Shown here piece after piece: positions 8,216-15,745 of a stretch of DNA of 64,000 nucleotides. The notes below the pieces were generated by a model. The model saw nothing but the letters and a program-made list of their open reading frames with translations, made no database searches and was not told the origin of the DNA. The stretch is from Marinoscillum sp964351885. Its GTDB lineage: Bacteria > Bacteroidota > Bacteroidia > Cytophagales > Cyclobacteriaceae. Location of the stretch: contig CAYGPP010000001.1 of NCBI GenBank assembly GCA_964351885.1, positions 1 through 64,000 on the forward strand. Direction: 5' to 3'. A program made the translations under genes and the position numbers. Position 1 is the first letter of the stretch, and every line of letters starts with the position of its first letter.

Positions 8216-8982
8216 TTCGTTATGGGGTTTTGCCGAAAGGCATGGTCAAAGTATTTGTAGCAAAAGTACAAAGAGACAAGCGACAATCCGATGATTAATC
8301 CAAGCTTGTAATCATAGCCCACTAAATCGCCAATGGTAAACATGATGTCGTCCGACAAATAGAAAGCTAAAAATGACATGGCATTGTTGAAGGCATGAAT
8401 AGCAATGCACAACCAAATATTACGAGTATTGAGGTATAGCCAACCCAAAACGATTCCTATTAGAAAAGCACCTACTCCTTGCCACGGATTAAGATGAAAA
8501 ATGGCAAAGAAGAAGGCTGACCAGAGTATTGCCTTATGAGCTCCATAATTCTTCTCTAGCCCTGTTAGGATTATTTTTCTAAATAGCAGCTCCTCTGCCA
8601 CTGGCGCAACAACGGCAAGCGTCAGAAATGACCAAATATTTTTCTTGATCACATCTTCAAACAATTTAATTACCCAATCGGGCACTGGGATAAGTGATAT
8701 GAACGGGTCAAGAAACAAGACCAGAAAAAAGCTGGATAAGCACCCAAATAATATGTAGGAAATTGGAATCGGTCTATTTCCTTTAATCAAGTAACTTAAC
8801 TTTGCGTTCTTCCACTGGAGGGCGGTTACTATTAGCAAAAAATTTGTCAGTATGCTAGACACCATTATCACGATGCTACTATTCCCTAAACCCGAAACCA
8901 TCACCCCAATTCCTATTGATAACAACAGGTATATCCCGAAAAGACCAAAGGATTGTTTGATGTTTGGATAGCGCTCATTCAT
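8164..8982 (-). CDS. CPBP-family intramembrane metalloprotease
   Basis: The protein has 272 residues with seven to eight membrane segments. All three CPBP motifs are intact: EELLFR (~130-135), FAIFHLN (~165) and HAFNN (~200), the glutamate/histidine/asparagine set that forms the metal site in Rce1-like proteases. The substrate is unknown; bacterial members process peptides or act in stress and bacteriocin immunity. The gene lies 38 bases after the XRE regulator on the same strand, and its 3' end overlaps hemB by 52 bases, so DUF2975-XRE-CPBP-hemB may be one transcript. Confidence 0.9.
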   Translation of the reverse strand: MNERYPNIKQSFGLFGIYLLLSIGIGVMVSGLGNSSIVIMVSSILTNFLLIVTALQWKNAKLSYLIKGNRPIPISYILFGCLSSFFLVLFLDPFISLIPVPDWVIKLFEDVIKKNIWSFLTLAVVAPVAEELLFRKIILTGLEKNYGAHKAILWSAFFFAIFHLNPWQGVGAFLIGIVLGWLYLNTRNIWLCIAIHAFNNAMSFLAFYLSDDIMFTIGDLVGYDYKLGLIIGLSLVSLYFCYKYFDHAFRQNPITNWNEDPDVTEQAKPLDH

Positions 8983-9020
8983 GCAGAAAAGATGTCAAAA
9001 CGATTTTTACGAACAATGCA

Positions 9021-9224
9021 TTAACCCACAAACTCCAAAATGTCTCCTGGTTGGCAATCCAGCTCTTTACAGATCATCTCCAGTGTGGTGAATCGTACCG
9101 CCTTAGCTTTTCCGGTTTTCAGGATCGACAGATTAGCCTCAGTGATTCCGAGTCGTTCGGCAAGTTCCTTCGAGCGCATCTTTCGCTTTGCCATGATGAC
9201 ATCTAGGTTGACTATGATCGGCAT
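9021..9224 (-). CDS. Small XRE-family transcriptional regulator (YozG-like)
   Basis: The protein has 67 residues and is little more than a Cro/C1-type helix-turn-helix. The recognition region is ELAERLGITEANLSILKTGK, followed by RFTTLEMICKELDCQPGDIL, typical of the short regulators paired with DUF2975 membrane proteins. Its ATG overlaps the stop of the upstream DUF2975 gene as TAATG, so translation is coupled. It probably binds DNA in its own operon's promoter; a candidate operator lies at 9852-9887. Confidence 0.92.
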   Translation of the reverse strand: MPIIVNLDVIMAKRKMRSKELAERLGITEANLSILKTGKAKAVRFTTLEMICKELDCQPGDILEFVG

Positions 9225-9847
9225 TATACTGTCAGTTGGTTTTCTTCTTGCATCTTGACGCCTTGCTCAAAGGCAAACCCTAGTGCGTAAATGAGCATTC
9301 CGAGAATGAAAAACCCTCTGCCAAATTCGTTTTCGTATTCTAATGACATATTCTCGAATTGATAGCTAGTAGCAATCCATATTCTCCCTCCGTTCATTAA
9401 AGCCCATTCTAATACTGGAGTAACCATCACCAAAGTGCCAATTGATTTTAATCTTTGGGTATTAGTATGGTTAAAAGATGATCCAGCTTGAATGTCTTTA
9501 ACAATCCTCAGCATTTTGTCTAGCAAGACCACTGTAAGTCCTATTGCAATGATGATCATCAAAATTATAACGAACTTAAAGCCAGGCGTCATCACTGTTT
9601 CCAAAACAAATTGTCCTTCGGAAATCCTAAGCTCTGGTACCTCGCCAACCTTTGTGATTTTCACATTCATTTTTTCTTTAGCAACCTCTTGTACCAGGTC
9701 TTTATCGATCTGCGCATAAATTCCCTTGAGTTTTGCACGCTGGAAGTTAGGAGTAGTAAGAATAAAGCCAACGATTACCAAACCTATTATGATTGTGAAC
9801 CACTTTGCGAAAACGAGCACACCGATTGTGTATTTCAGTTTTTTCAT
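9224..9847 (-). CDS. DUF2975 membrane protein
   Basis: The protein has 207 residues with four predicted membrane helices: ~10-32, ~88-112, ~135-155 and ~175-195. DUF2975 proteins are regularly encoded next to a tiny XRE regulator, as here with a TAATG overlap, and are thought to sense or buffer the regulator at the membrane; the mechanism is unproven. The ATG at 9847 is preceded by an AT-rich leader carrying three copies of ATTATTGT. It is the first gene of the likely operon continuing to hemB. Confidence 0.87.
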   Translation of the reverse strand: MKKLKYTIGVLVFAKWFTIIIGLVIVGFILTTPNFQRAKLKGIYAQIDKDLVQEVAKEKMNVKITKVGEVPELRISEGQFVLETVMTPGFKFVIILMIIIAIGLTVVLLDKMLRIVKDIQAGSSFNHTNTQRLKSIGTLVMVTPVLEWALMNGGRIWIATSYQFENMSLEYENEFGRGFFILGMLIYALGFAFEQGVKMQEENQLTV

Positions 9848-9851
9848 AATT

Positions 9852-9887
9852 ATTATTGTTAACGATTAATTATTGTTTTACAATAAT
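9852..9887. promoter_or_regulatory. Candidate operator: ATTATTGT direct and inverted repeats
   Basis: ATTATTGT occurs at 9852-9859 and 9869-9876 (17-base phase), and its inverse ACAATAAT at 9880-9887. The last two form a perfect 8-bp dyad with a 3-base loop. They sit immediately upstream of the DUF2975-XRE genes, so they may bind the encoded regulator. AT-rich sequence produces such repeats by chance fairly often. Confidence 0.4.
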
Positions 9888-9912
9888 AATATGTTTTTAT
9901 AGAATAACATAA

Positions 9913-10953
9913 TTATTGAAAAGATAGCTTCAATATTTTCCCTTCTGTCCCTACCGCAAAACCATATCCCGCCTCTACAAAGTCTATAGCCCAGTAGTTA
10001 CCAATGTCTAGATTTTCAAATTTTTTCCCCATATCCCAGGAGTAATCAATGCCGTTTGGACCTGCCGCAACTATTAGTTTTTGCCCTTCAAATTCCAAGA
10101 AGTCGCTTCCGTAAAAAGCTCCCTTCGTAATTGGCTGATTGGTAAGTGACCAAGTTTTTCCTCCGTCCGTGGTTAAGGCAATATTGTCAGTATAACTATC
10201 CTTAATTTCCAAATCTCCACCTACAATTAAACCCTCTTGATCGCTGAACATGCGGATAGATGTGATCCCTGCCGCGTCACCTTTGATCATTGGCACTTGA
10301 TATTCAGCCCATGACTTACCGTAATCATCGGAGAATAAAACCCGTGAATTTCCTCCTGCTCCTGTCCCAACCCATGCTTTTCCATTTGGCCTTAGAGAGA
10401 TACAAGTTCCGCTTGCAGCGAATCCTCCTTCTCCTTTTCCTGCTTTAGGAAGAATTCTAGGATCGACTTGAGACCAAGACTTTCCACCATCATTCGTCTT
10501 CAAAATGAATAATTCGTTATTAAAACTATCACCAAATGCAAGCCCATTTTGGTCATCCCAAAACTCTATACTATTCAAAAAGCCTTCTGGATGAGGCATG
10601 AGATAAGTTTCAGTAAACCCATGGTGGATATTAAATAGAAAGATCCTAGACATGGCTCCTGGACCAGCACTCATCAAGACAATATTGGAATCGTCAAAGG
10701 CGTGAATATCGCGAAACTGGAGTGAATCTACTTGATCATAAGAAAACAGGTCCCAACTCAATCCTCCATCGACAGTTCTCAAGATGGTCGCGTCATGTCC
10801 ACTGACCCATGTGATATATTCATCCACAATACTTATGGCCTGGAGTAAAGATTGAGTGGGGGAATTTTGAGTGGCTTTAGTCAGTATTAATTCCTTAGGC
10901 TGGCAAGCTAGCAACAGGAATATTAAAGCAGTGATAAATGTTAGTTTGGACAT
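9913..10953 (-). CDS. Ycf48/BNR-repeat-like lipoprotein
   Basis: The protein has 346 residues. The signal sequence ends in a lipobox LLAC (Cys ~17), so it is probably an exported lipoprotein. The mature part has BNR/sialidase-type Asp-box motifs typical of a beta-propeller: TVDGGLSW, TNDGGKSW, SDDYGKSW and TTDGGKTW, plus a degenerate SWDMGKKF, with the phrase WVSGHDATILRT near the start. Annotators usually call such proteins oxidoreductases or Ycf48-like photosystem assembly factors. No enzymatic function is implied; propellers of this kind generally bind proteins or glycans. The start codon is directly preceded by a strong hairpin (10955-10980). Confidence 0.85.
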   Translation of the reverse strand: MSKLTFITALIFLLLACQPKELILTKATQNSPTQSLLQAISIVDEYITWVSGHDATILRTVDGGLSWDLFSYDQVDSLQFRDIHAFDDSNIVLMSAGPGAMSRIFLFNIHHGFTETYLMPHPEGFLNSIEFWDDQNGLAFGDSFNNELFILKTNDGGKSWSQVDPRILPKAGKGEGGFAASGTCISLRPNGKAWVGTGAGGNSRVLFSDDYGKSWAEYQVPMIKGDAAGITSIRMFSDQEGLIVGGDLEIKDSYTDNIALTTDGGKTWSLTNQPITKGAFYGSDFLEFEGQKLIVAAGPNGIDYSWDMGKKFENLDIGNYWAIDFVEAGYGFAVGTEGKILKLSFQ

Positions 10954-10954
10954 A

Positions 10955-10980
10955 AGGAGGAGACTGTTTAATCTCCTCCT
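10955..10980 (-). promoter_or_regulatory. 5' leader hairpin abutting the start codon
   Basis: On the minus strand a perfect 9-bp stem, AGGAGGAGA and TCTCCTCCT with an 8-base loop, ends one base before the ATG at 10953. The distal arm contains AGGAGG, and the proximal arm contains CCTCCT, the anti-Shine-Dalgarno sequence. There is no U-tract, so it is not a typical terminator for the upstream XRE gene. A role in translation control or mRNA stability is inferred. Confidence 0.55.
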
Positions 10981-11063
10981 AATTTAGCATTTCTATAGTT
11001 TATTGGTTCAGATTAAACCGGAGATTAACTATTTTAACTGGTAGGCGCAGCGTTAATAATCAA

Positions 11064-11909
11064 TCAAAGCTTACCCTCTTTTGCCAATTCCTCCGCTCGG
11101 ATCATCAGGATAATCTCGAGAATCATAACAGGAGCGAAAAGGATCAAACCAAAGAAGGAAAAAATGATTGAGAGAAAACATCCTGCTAAGACTAGTTCCA
11201 ATATTCCGATTTGTCTAGCAAGTTTTCCCATTCCATCTTGAAGTTTGAGCATACCAATACCAAATACGATTCCTGCTCCTCCCAATAAAACTAAGTAAAG
11301 AACACCTTGTATTTCCAGTGAACGGTCATCGTCGATACCATTGATATAAAAAAACAAATCACTCAAATACATTCCGACTACTATCACGGTGAAAAGCCAA
11401 GACCCTACTTCCACCAATTTGTTTTCAAAGAGTCTTGAAAGAAGAATAAACCCCCGGTAATAGATAAAAATGGAAACTCCCGCCACCAATTTGATACCAG
11501 CCAAGGTGAGCATATTGTCGGAGCTGTAGTCCTGCTCAAGCATAATCTCGAAGAATATTTCGGCGATGGCAAAGACGGTGTAGACTATTCCTGCAATCCA
11601 TGACGCGTTAAACACTGTTTTGAATTGTTCTTTAGAAACTGATAATGTAAACATATTTGAAAGAAGTTTAAAGGGTTCCACATTTGGTTGGGCTTCTTTC
11701 TGACTTAATTTGATCCACTCGTCCATATCATAGTCCAGCGCTGCAAGCAGAATCTTCACCGTGGAGTATCTAGGTGTGACTTCCCCAGATTCAATGCGCT
11801 GAATAGTTCTTACACTCACAAAGGATTCTGAAACCAGTTCCTCCTGTGTCCACCCTTTACTCTTTCTGATTTCAGTAAGTATTTCTCCAAGTCTTGGTTG
11901 TGCTATCAT
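11064..11909 (-). CDS. XRE-family regulator with C-terminal membrane domain
   Basis: The protein has 281 residues. Residues ~5-62 are a Cro/C1 helix-turn-helix (GWTQEELVSESFVSVRTIQR, then ESGEVTPRYSTVKILLAAL). After a linker, residues ~100-275 contain six to seven hydrophobic helices. This is a membrane-anchored regulator that could couple an envelope signal to transcription. The target is unknown. Three TATCAT-type elements upstream (11904-11956) may be its autoregulatory site. It is followed by 110 bases and then the Ycf48-like lipoprotein on the same strand. Confidence 0.87.
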   Translation of the reverse strand: MIAQPRLGEILTEIRKSKGWTQEELVSESFVSVRTIQRIESGEVTPRYSTVKILLAALDYDMDEWIKLSQKEAQPNVEPFKLLSNMFTLSVSKEQFKTVFNASWIAGIVYTVFAIAEIFFEIMLEQDYSSDNMLTLAGIKLVAGVSIFIYYRGFILLSRLFENKLVEVGSWLFTVIVVGMYLSDLFFYINGIDDDRSLEIQGVLYLVLLGGAGIVFGIGMLKLQDGMGKLARQIGILELVLAGCFLSIIFSFFGLILFAPVMILEIILMIRAEELAKEGKL

Positions 11910-11956
11910 ATTAACAATGGTATCATTAAGTCATCAAAAAACCTGAGCAATGATAC
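11904..11956. promoter_or_regulatory. Candidate operator: TATCAT/ATGATA elements
   Basis: GTATCATT (11920-11927) and its exact inverse AATGATAC (11949-11956) form an 8-bp dyad with a 21-base spacer upstream of the membrane-bound XRE regulator. A third TATCAT (11904-11909) covers the start codon. The arrangement would suit cooperative autoregulation; this is inferred. Confidence 0.35.
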
Positions 11957-12044
11957 GTGTGTTGTCAAAATAGGGCTGTAAAAACAACCCGTCGTTTACC
12001 CGCCGTTTATTGTGAAGTGCTTTTGAGCTTAATAAAAGTCATAT

Positions 12045-12581
12045 TCACGGTTGTGGAGGATACAGTTTTGGATTCAAAAATGGAACTAATGCCAATGTAA
12101 CTGCCTGCACATAGTACTCCGTCCTACCCAAAACGCCATTAGTCAAAGACCCTACTGCTCCACCTTTCTGCTTGGAATTGGTCTCTTTGAAAACTTGATC
12201 ATTCGCAAGGCCAAGCTCAATCCCCTGGTATATTAACTCCGTGACTTTTGGTGGTAGATGAAAAGTGCTAGTACGAGATTGACCAATTTGATTTTTGGAA
12301 ACAATAGCTACCCAGGCAAAAGCCAAGAGCCCAAGCTCATCACCATCCAACCCTCCCTCAATTCCGACCCAATAATCCGCTGATGGATGATCTGCTTTTG
12401 CTCTTTTTGCACGATTGATTGCTCCTTGTAATGTTTCCTCATCAGTCATAGGTTGGTCTGAGACACCAGAAGGCACATCTACTCCTTCGACTATAAAAGT
12501 CTCTTTCGAAAAGATTTTCTCAAATCCTACTTTGGAACTGTTAATCTTGACTGGGTTTTTGGAACCAACAATTACCTTCAT
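12045..12581 (-). CDS. Inosine/xanthosine triphosphatase (DUF84, YjjX-like)
   Basis: The protein has 178 residues starting at the ATG at 12581; the frame extends 22 codons further upstream but the family begins MKVIVGSKNPVK. Further family motifs are GVSDQPMTDEETLQGAINRA, WVGIEGGL and GGAVGSLTNGVLGR. The enzyme hydrolyses non-canonical purine triphosphates (ITP/XTP), keeping them out of nucleic acids. It diverges from the EamA gene; a -7 box TATTTTTG lies at 12599-12606. Confidence 0.9.
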   Translation of the reverse strand: MKVIVGSKNPVKINSSKVGFEKIFSKETFIVEGVDVPSGVSDQPMTDEETLQGAINRAKRAKADHPSADYWVGIEGGLDGDELGLLAFAWVAIVSKNQIGQSRTSTFHLPPKVTELIYQGIELGLANDQVFKETNSKQKGGAVGSLTNGVLGRTEYYVQAVTLALVPFLNPKLYPPQP

Positions 12582-12598
12582 AATGATATCAATTTTTT

Positions 12599-12606
12599 CA
12601 AAAATA
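12599..12606 (-). promoter_or_regulatory. -7 box of the DUF84 gene
   Basis: A perfect TAnnTTTG match (TATTTTTG on the minus strand) lies 17 bases before the ATG at 12581. No TTTG is present at the usual -33 spacing, so the call rests on one element. Confidence 0.4.
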
Positions 12607-12672
12607 AACCAATCGTCCGATTCACTCTCGATATAAAAGCCACTCAATCAATCTATTCCTTTCAATTCAAAA

Positions 12673-12680
12673 TATCTTTG
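12673..12680 (+). promoter_or_regulatory. -7 box of the EamA gene, nearly at the start codon
   Basis: TATCTTTG is a perfect TAnnTTTG match ending 6 bases before the ATG at 12687. The expected transcription start would be at or next to the ATG, implying a leaderless or near-leaderless mRNA. No clear -33 TTTG is seen. Confidence 0.45.
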
Positions 12681-12686
12681 TGAGCT

Positions 12687-13580
12687 ATGTGGCTACTGCT
12701 GGCTATTGCCTCCGCTTTCTTCTTAGGGTTTTACGACATTTTCAAAAAGATTTCTCTTCAGGAGAATGCTGTATTGCCAACGTTATTTCTGTCTACGGTA
12801 TGTGCATCATTGATCATGGGAGCCATGACTCTTTCCTCCACCTTGGGTTGGGTGCCAGAAGACAGTCCTGTCTTCGTAAGCCAAATGTCTTGGGAGGAGC
12901 ATCTCAAAATTATTCTCAAGACCATCATCGTTTTGACGAGTTGGATCTGTACCTACTTCGCGCTCAAGAATCTTCCACTCACCCTTTTTGCCCCAATTCG
13001 GTCCACTGGCCCGCTTTGGACAATCCTTGGTGCCTTTTTTATCTTTTCAGAAAAACTAACTCTTCTACAGGGAGCAGGGGCTGCATTGATTTTCATCTTC
13101 TTTTTCCTATTCTCCAATACAGGAAAACAGGAAGGGATTTCCTTCCGGAATAATCGCTATATCTGGCTGATGATCATCGGAACATTGATGGGATCTGTAA
13201 GTGCACTTTACGATCGCTACTTACTCAGAGAAATGGAGGTAATGGCTGTGCAGGCTTACTTCACGTTCTATCAGACATTACTCTTGATACCTATTCTGCT
13301 TATACTATGGCTCCCTCAAAGAAAGAATAATACACCATTCAAATGGCATTGGGCTATTCCTTTGATTGGTATTTTTCTCCTAATTGGGGACTTCTTTTAC
13401 TTCTACAGCATTGCATTGTCAGATTCGCTCATCTCCATTATTAGTCTGGTACGTAGATCCAATGTGGTGATCGTATTCGCATTTGGAGCCCTTTTTTACA
13501 AAGAAAAAAATGTGAAGAAGAAAGGCCTATTTCTTCTTGGGATAATCGCTGGCTTAGTGTTGCTGGTGATGGGCAGATAG
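12687..13580 (+). CDS. EamA/DMT-family transporter
   Basis: The protein has 297 residues with ten predicted membrane helices in two repeated halves of five, the drug/metabolite transporter fold. The N-terminal helix is LLLAIASAFFLGFYDIFKK. The end of the first half carries the typical LPLTLFAPIRSTGPLWTILG. Members export metabolites, amino acids or toxic compounds; the substrate cannot be told. The DUF4153 gene follows after 30 bases on the same strand. Confidence 0.9.
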   Translation: MWLLLAIASAFFLGFYDIFKKISLQENAVLPTLFLSTVCASLIMGAMTLSSTLGWVPEDSPVFVSQMSWEEHLKIILKTIIVLTSWICTYFALKNLPLTLFAPIRSTGPLWTILGAFFIFSEKLTLLQGAGAALIFIFFFLFSNTGKQEGISFRNNRYIWLMIIGTLMGSVSALYDRYLLREMEVMAVQAYFTFYQTLLLIPILLILWLPQRKNNTPFKWHWAIPLIGIFLLIGDFFYFYSIALSDSLISIISLVRRSNVVIVFAFGALFYKEKNVKKKGLFLLGIIAGLVLLVMGR

Positions 13581-13610
13581 TTTCACTCCAATAACCAGTA
13601 ACTTTAATAC

Positions 13611-15449
13611 ATGAAGCTTCCTTCCATTGACTTTCTTCTTAAAGAAGGGATTCGGTCTTTTCGAAAATTTCCGCTAGCCATTCTTTCAGCCATAATAGCG
13701 GTCTCTGTTGGGCTATACTTGGTAGGAATCGATCCTAGTGTAGTTTCTTTGACTTTAGTAAATATCCTTCTTTGTGGCTATCTCGGTGTACCTCTTTTCA
13801 TTTCGGTCAAGGTTTTTACTGATATGGTACACAGCAGAGAGTCGAAGCTCTGGCTAATAAGGGGGTTGACCTTAGGAATGCTCATATTGGTATATCTATC
13901 ATTGCCAGCTTCCGAGGATACCCTGAACTCTAGCATCTCCTATATTCGATACACCATTTTCGCAGTAGCTGCGCATTTGCTTGTGTCCTTTGTGGGGTTT
14001 GTTGTCAAGGGAAGTGTAGATGCATTTTGGAGTTTCAATCAATCACTTTTTCTGAGATTTTTACTCTCCGCACTTTATTCAGTAGTCCTATTCATTGGCT
14101 TGGTACTGGCACTTTTTGCGCTAGATGCTCTCTTTGATTTGGATGTGAATGGTAAGCGCTATTTTCAAATATTCATCTTTATCGCTGGAGTGTTCAACAC
14201 ATGGTTTTTCGTAGCAGGAATTCCAAAAGTGGAGGCCTCAGAAAGTAATGAACTTGAGACATCTTCCGGTCTCCGGACAATGCTCCTTTATGTTTTATTA
14301 CCCCTGATTACCATATACTTTATTATTCTCTATAGTTATTCTGCCAAGGTGATCTTCCTCTGGGATTGGCCTAAAGGGATCATGACTTATATGATCATAG
14401 CCATGGCTGTAATTGGTATTCTGACCGTTTTGCTTTCCTATCCATTCGCCAAGCAGCAGAGCCCTTTGTCGTTTCTATCCAAATGGTACTATGCCATTTT
14501 GTTGCCTCTGCTGATCATGCTCTTGCTAGCTATTGGCATTCGGATAGAGGATTATGGAGTAACAATCAACAGATATCTCACCGTGTTACTCGCCATTTGG
14601 CTCCTCTTGATCAGCTTGTACTTTGTTTTTCGTGGTACGAATATGAAGGTAGTGCCTATTACGCTCTTCGCCATTATTCTCATGACTTGCTTTGGTTCTT
14701 GGGGAATTTTTCGCGTGAGCGAAATGAGTCAAGTAGGTCGATTGGAGCAGATATTGAGAGGCGCTGAGCTCCTTAAAGATCAAATAGTTAATGAACCTGA
14801 ATGGATCACTAGTGATACGGCTAAACTGGTGCTCATCCAAGATAAGCAGAACAATGGTGTACTCTCCGACAGCCTTCACAATGAAGTGAAGTCCATCCTC
14901 GATTACCTCGAAGACTACCATGGTTTCAAAGAAATTGACAGGTGGTACACGCAGAATCCGAGGGTAATTGCTGAGGCGCATAACGTGTCTGAAGCTTCGG
15001 TATATATGAAAATGTTAGGACTAGAGTACAGATACATTTATAATAACGAAGATCGTTCTCAGTGGTCATATTTTAGCTCGGCATCTAGTGGTAACGGAAT
15101 TCAAAAGGTGAGCGGTTATGATTATAGCGTGAGCATAAATAATAATGGTTTTAATAATCACAATACGGATACGCAAAGCAGTGACTTGATACCCGGTTTT
15201 AAAGTTTTGTGCGAACCTAATTCGTTAATGCTATCAAATGGTGATTCCATTAGCTTAATGATCAACCTGAACGAAAAGTATCTAGATCTGCAGGAGCAGA
15301 ACGAACTAAATGGTCATAATCTTCCAAATCATAAAATGACTCTAGTATTTGATGAGGAATGGATTACCGGAGAACTGCTCCTTTACACTATGTCTGGGAA
15401 TGATAGTATTGAGCGCTATAGTGGAAATTTGTTGTTTAGGCTGAGGTAG
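13611..15449 (+). CDS. DUF4153 membrane protein
   Basis: The protein has 612 residues. Residues ~20-375 hold about eleven hydrophobic helices, beginning with a segment like FPLAILSAIIAVSVGLYLV, characteristic of DUF4153. The C-terminal ~230 residues are hydrophilic and probably extracytoplasmic, with many charged and Asn-rich stretches (INNNGFNNHN). The function of the family is unknown. It probably shares a transcript with the EamA gene. No convincing plus-strand terminator follows. Confidence 0.85.
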   Translation: MKLPSIDFLLKEGIRSFRKFPLAILSAIIAVSVGLYLVGIDPSVVSLTLVNILLCGYLGVPLFISVKVFTDMVHSRESKLWLIRGLTLGMLILVYLSLPASEDTLNSSISYIRYTIFAVAAHLLVSFVGFVVKGSVDAFWSFNQSLFLRFLLSALYSVVLFIGLVLALFALDALFDLDVNGKRYFQIFIFIAGVFNTWFFVAGIPKVEASESNELETSSGLRTMLLYVLLPLITIYFIILYSYSAKVIFLWDWPKGIMTYMIIAMAVIGILTVLLSYPFAKQQSPLSFLSKWYYAILLPLLIMLLLAIGIRIEDYGVTINRYLTVLLAIWLLLISLYFVFRGTNMKVVPITLFAIILMTCFGSWGIFRVSEMSQVGRLEQILRGAELLKDQIVNEPEWITSDTAKLVLIQDKQNNGVLSDSLHNEVKSILDYLEDYHGFKEIDRWYTQNPRVIAEAHNVSEASVYMKMLGLEYRYIYNNEDRSQWSYFSSASSGNGIQKVSGYDYSVSINNNGFNNHNTDTQSSDLIPGFKVLCEPNSLMLSNGDSISLMINLNEKYLDLQEQNELNGHNLPNHKMTLVFDEEWITGELLLYTMSGNDSIERYSGNLLFRLR

Positions 15450-15660
15450 GAGTGAATAATTAAAGGTTATGAGGCGTCCCTCCAATTGATGCCTTCACTT
15501 CGACCTGTAGCGCAACGAAAGAAGAAGTCTCTAAATCTATTCCCTGAAACCGATTCCCTTAAGTAGATGTGAGATTACTCATCGTTGTTTTTTCGAAAGA
15601 ACCACACAGAATAACAGGATATTCGCTCTTCGCTTAATCGGATTAGAAAGGGCGGTATAA
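15450..15660. other. Gene-free spacer
   Basis: About 210 bases between the DUF4153 stop and the terminator of the convergent secreted-protein gene. I see no convincing reading frame or RNA gene. The part around 15571-15618 (GAGATTACTC, then CGTTG, then TCGAAAGAAC) has the look of the degenerate intergenic repeats seen in related genomes, but no second copy is in this window. Confidence 0.35.
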
Positions 15661-15692
15661 AAATAAAAAACCCCTGACAGTAACGTCAGGGG
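15655..15692 (-). terminator. Rho-independent terminator
   Basis: A perfect 8-bp stem, CCCCTGAC at 15671-15678 pairing with GTCAGGGG at 15685-15692, has a 6-base loop. On the minus strand it is followed by a T-rich run (TTTTTTATTTTTAT). It lies 53 bases past the stop of the secreted-protein gene at 15746-16732, which it should terminate. Confidence 0.88.
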
Positions 15693-15745
15693 ATAACTGT
15701 ACACCTTTCACTTGACCATGAAAAGTGCATAGCTGGTTGAATTAT

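Noticed and set aside
11987..12008. Tandem 11-bp repeat ACCCGTCGTTT / ACCCGCCGTTT
   Set aside because: Only two units, downstream of the DUF84 stop, and not a stem; probably slippage.
12680..13153. 157-residue frame overlapping the EamA gene
   Set aside because: Another frame of the well-supported EamA transporter; His/Cys/Arg-rich composition typical of a shadow.
14586..14981. 131-residue minus-strand frame inside DUF4153
   Set aside because: Antisense shadow with no recognisable motif or start context.
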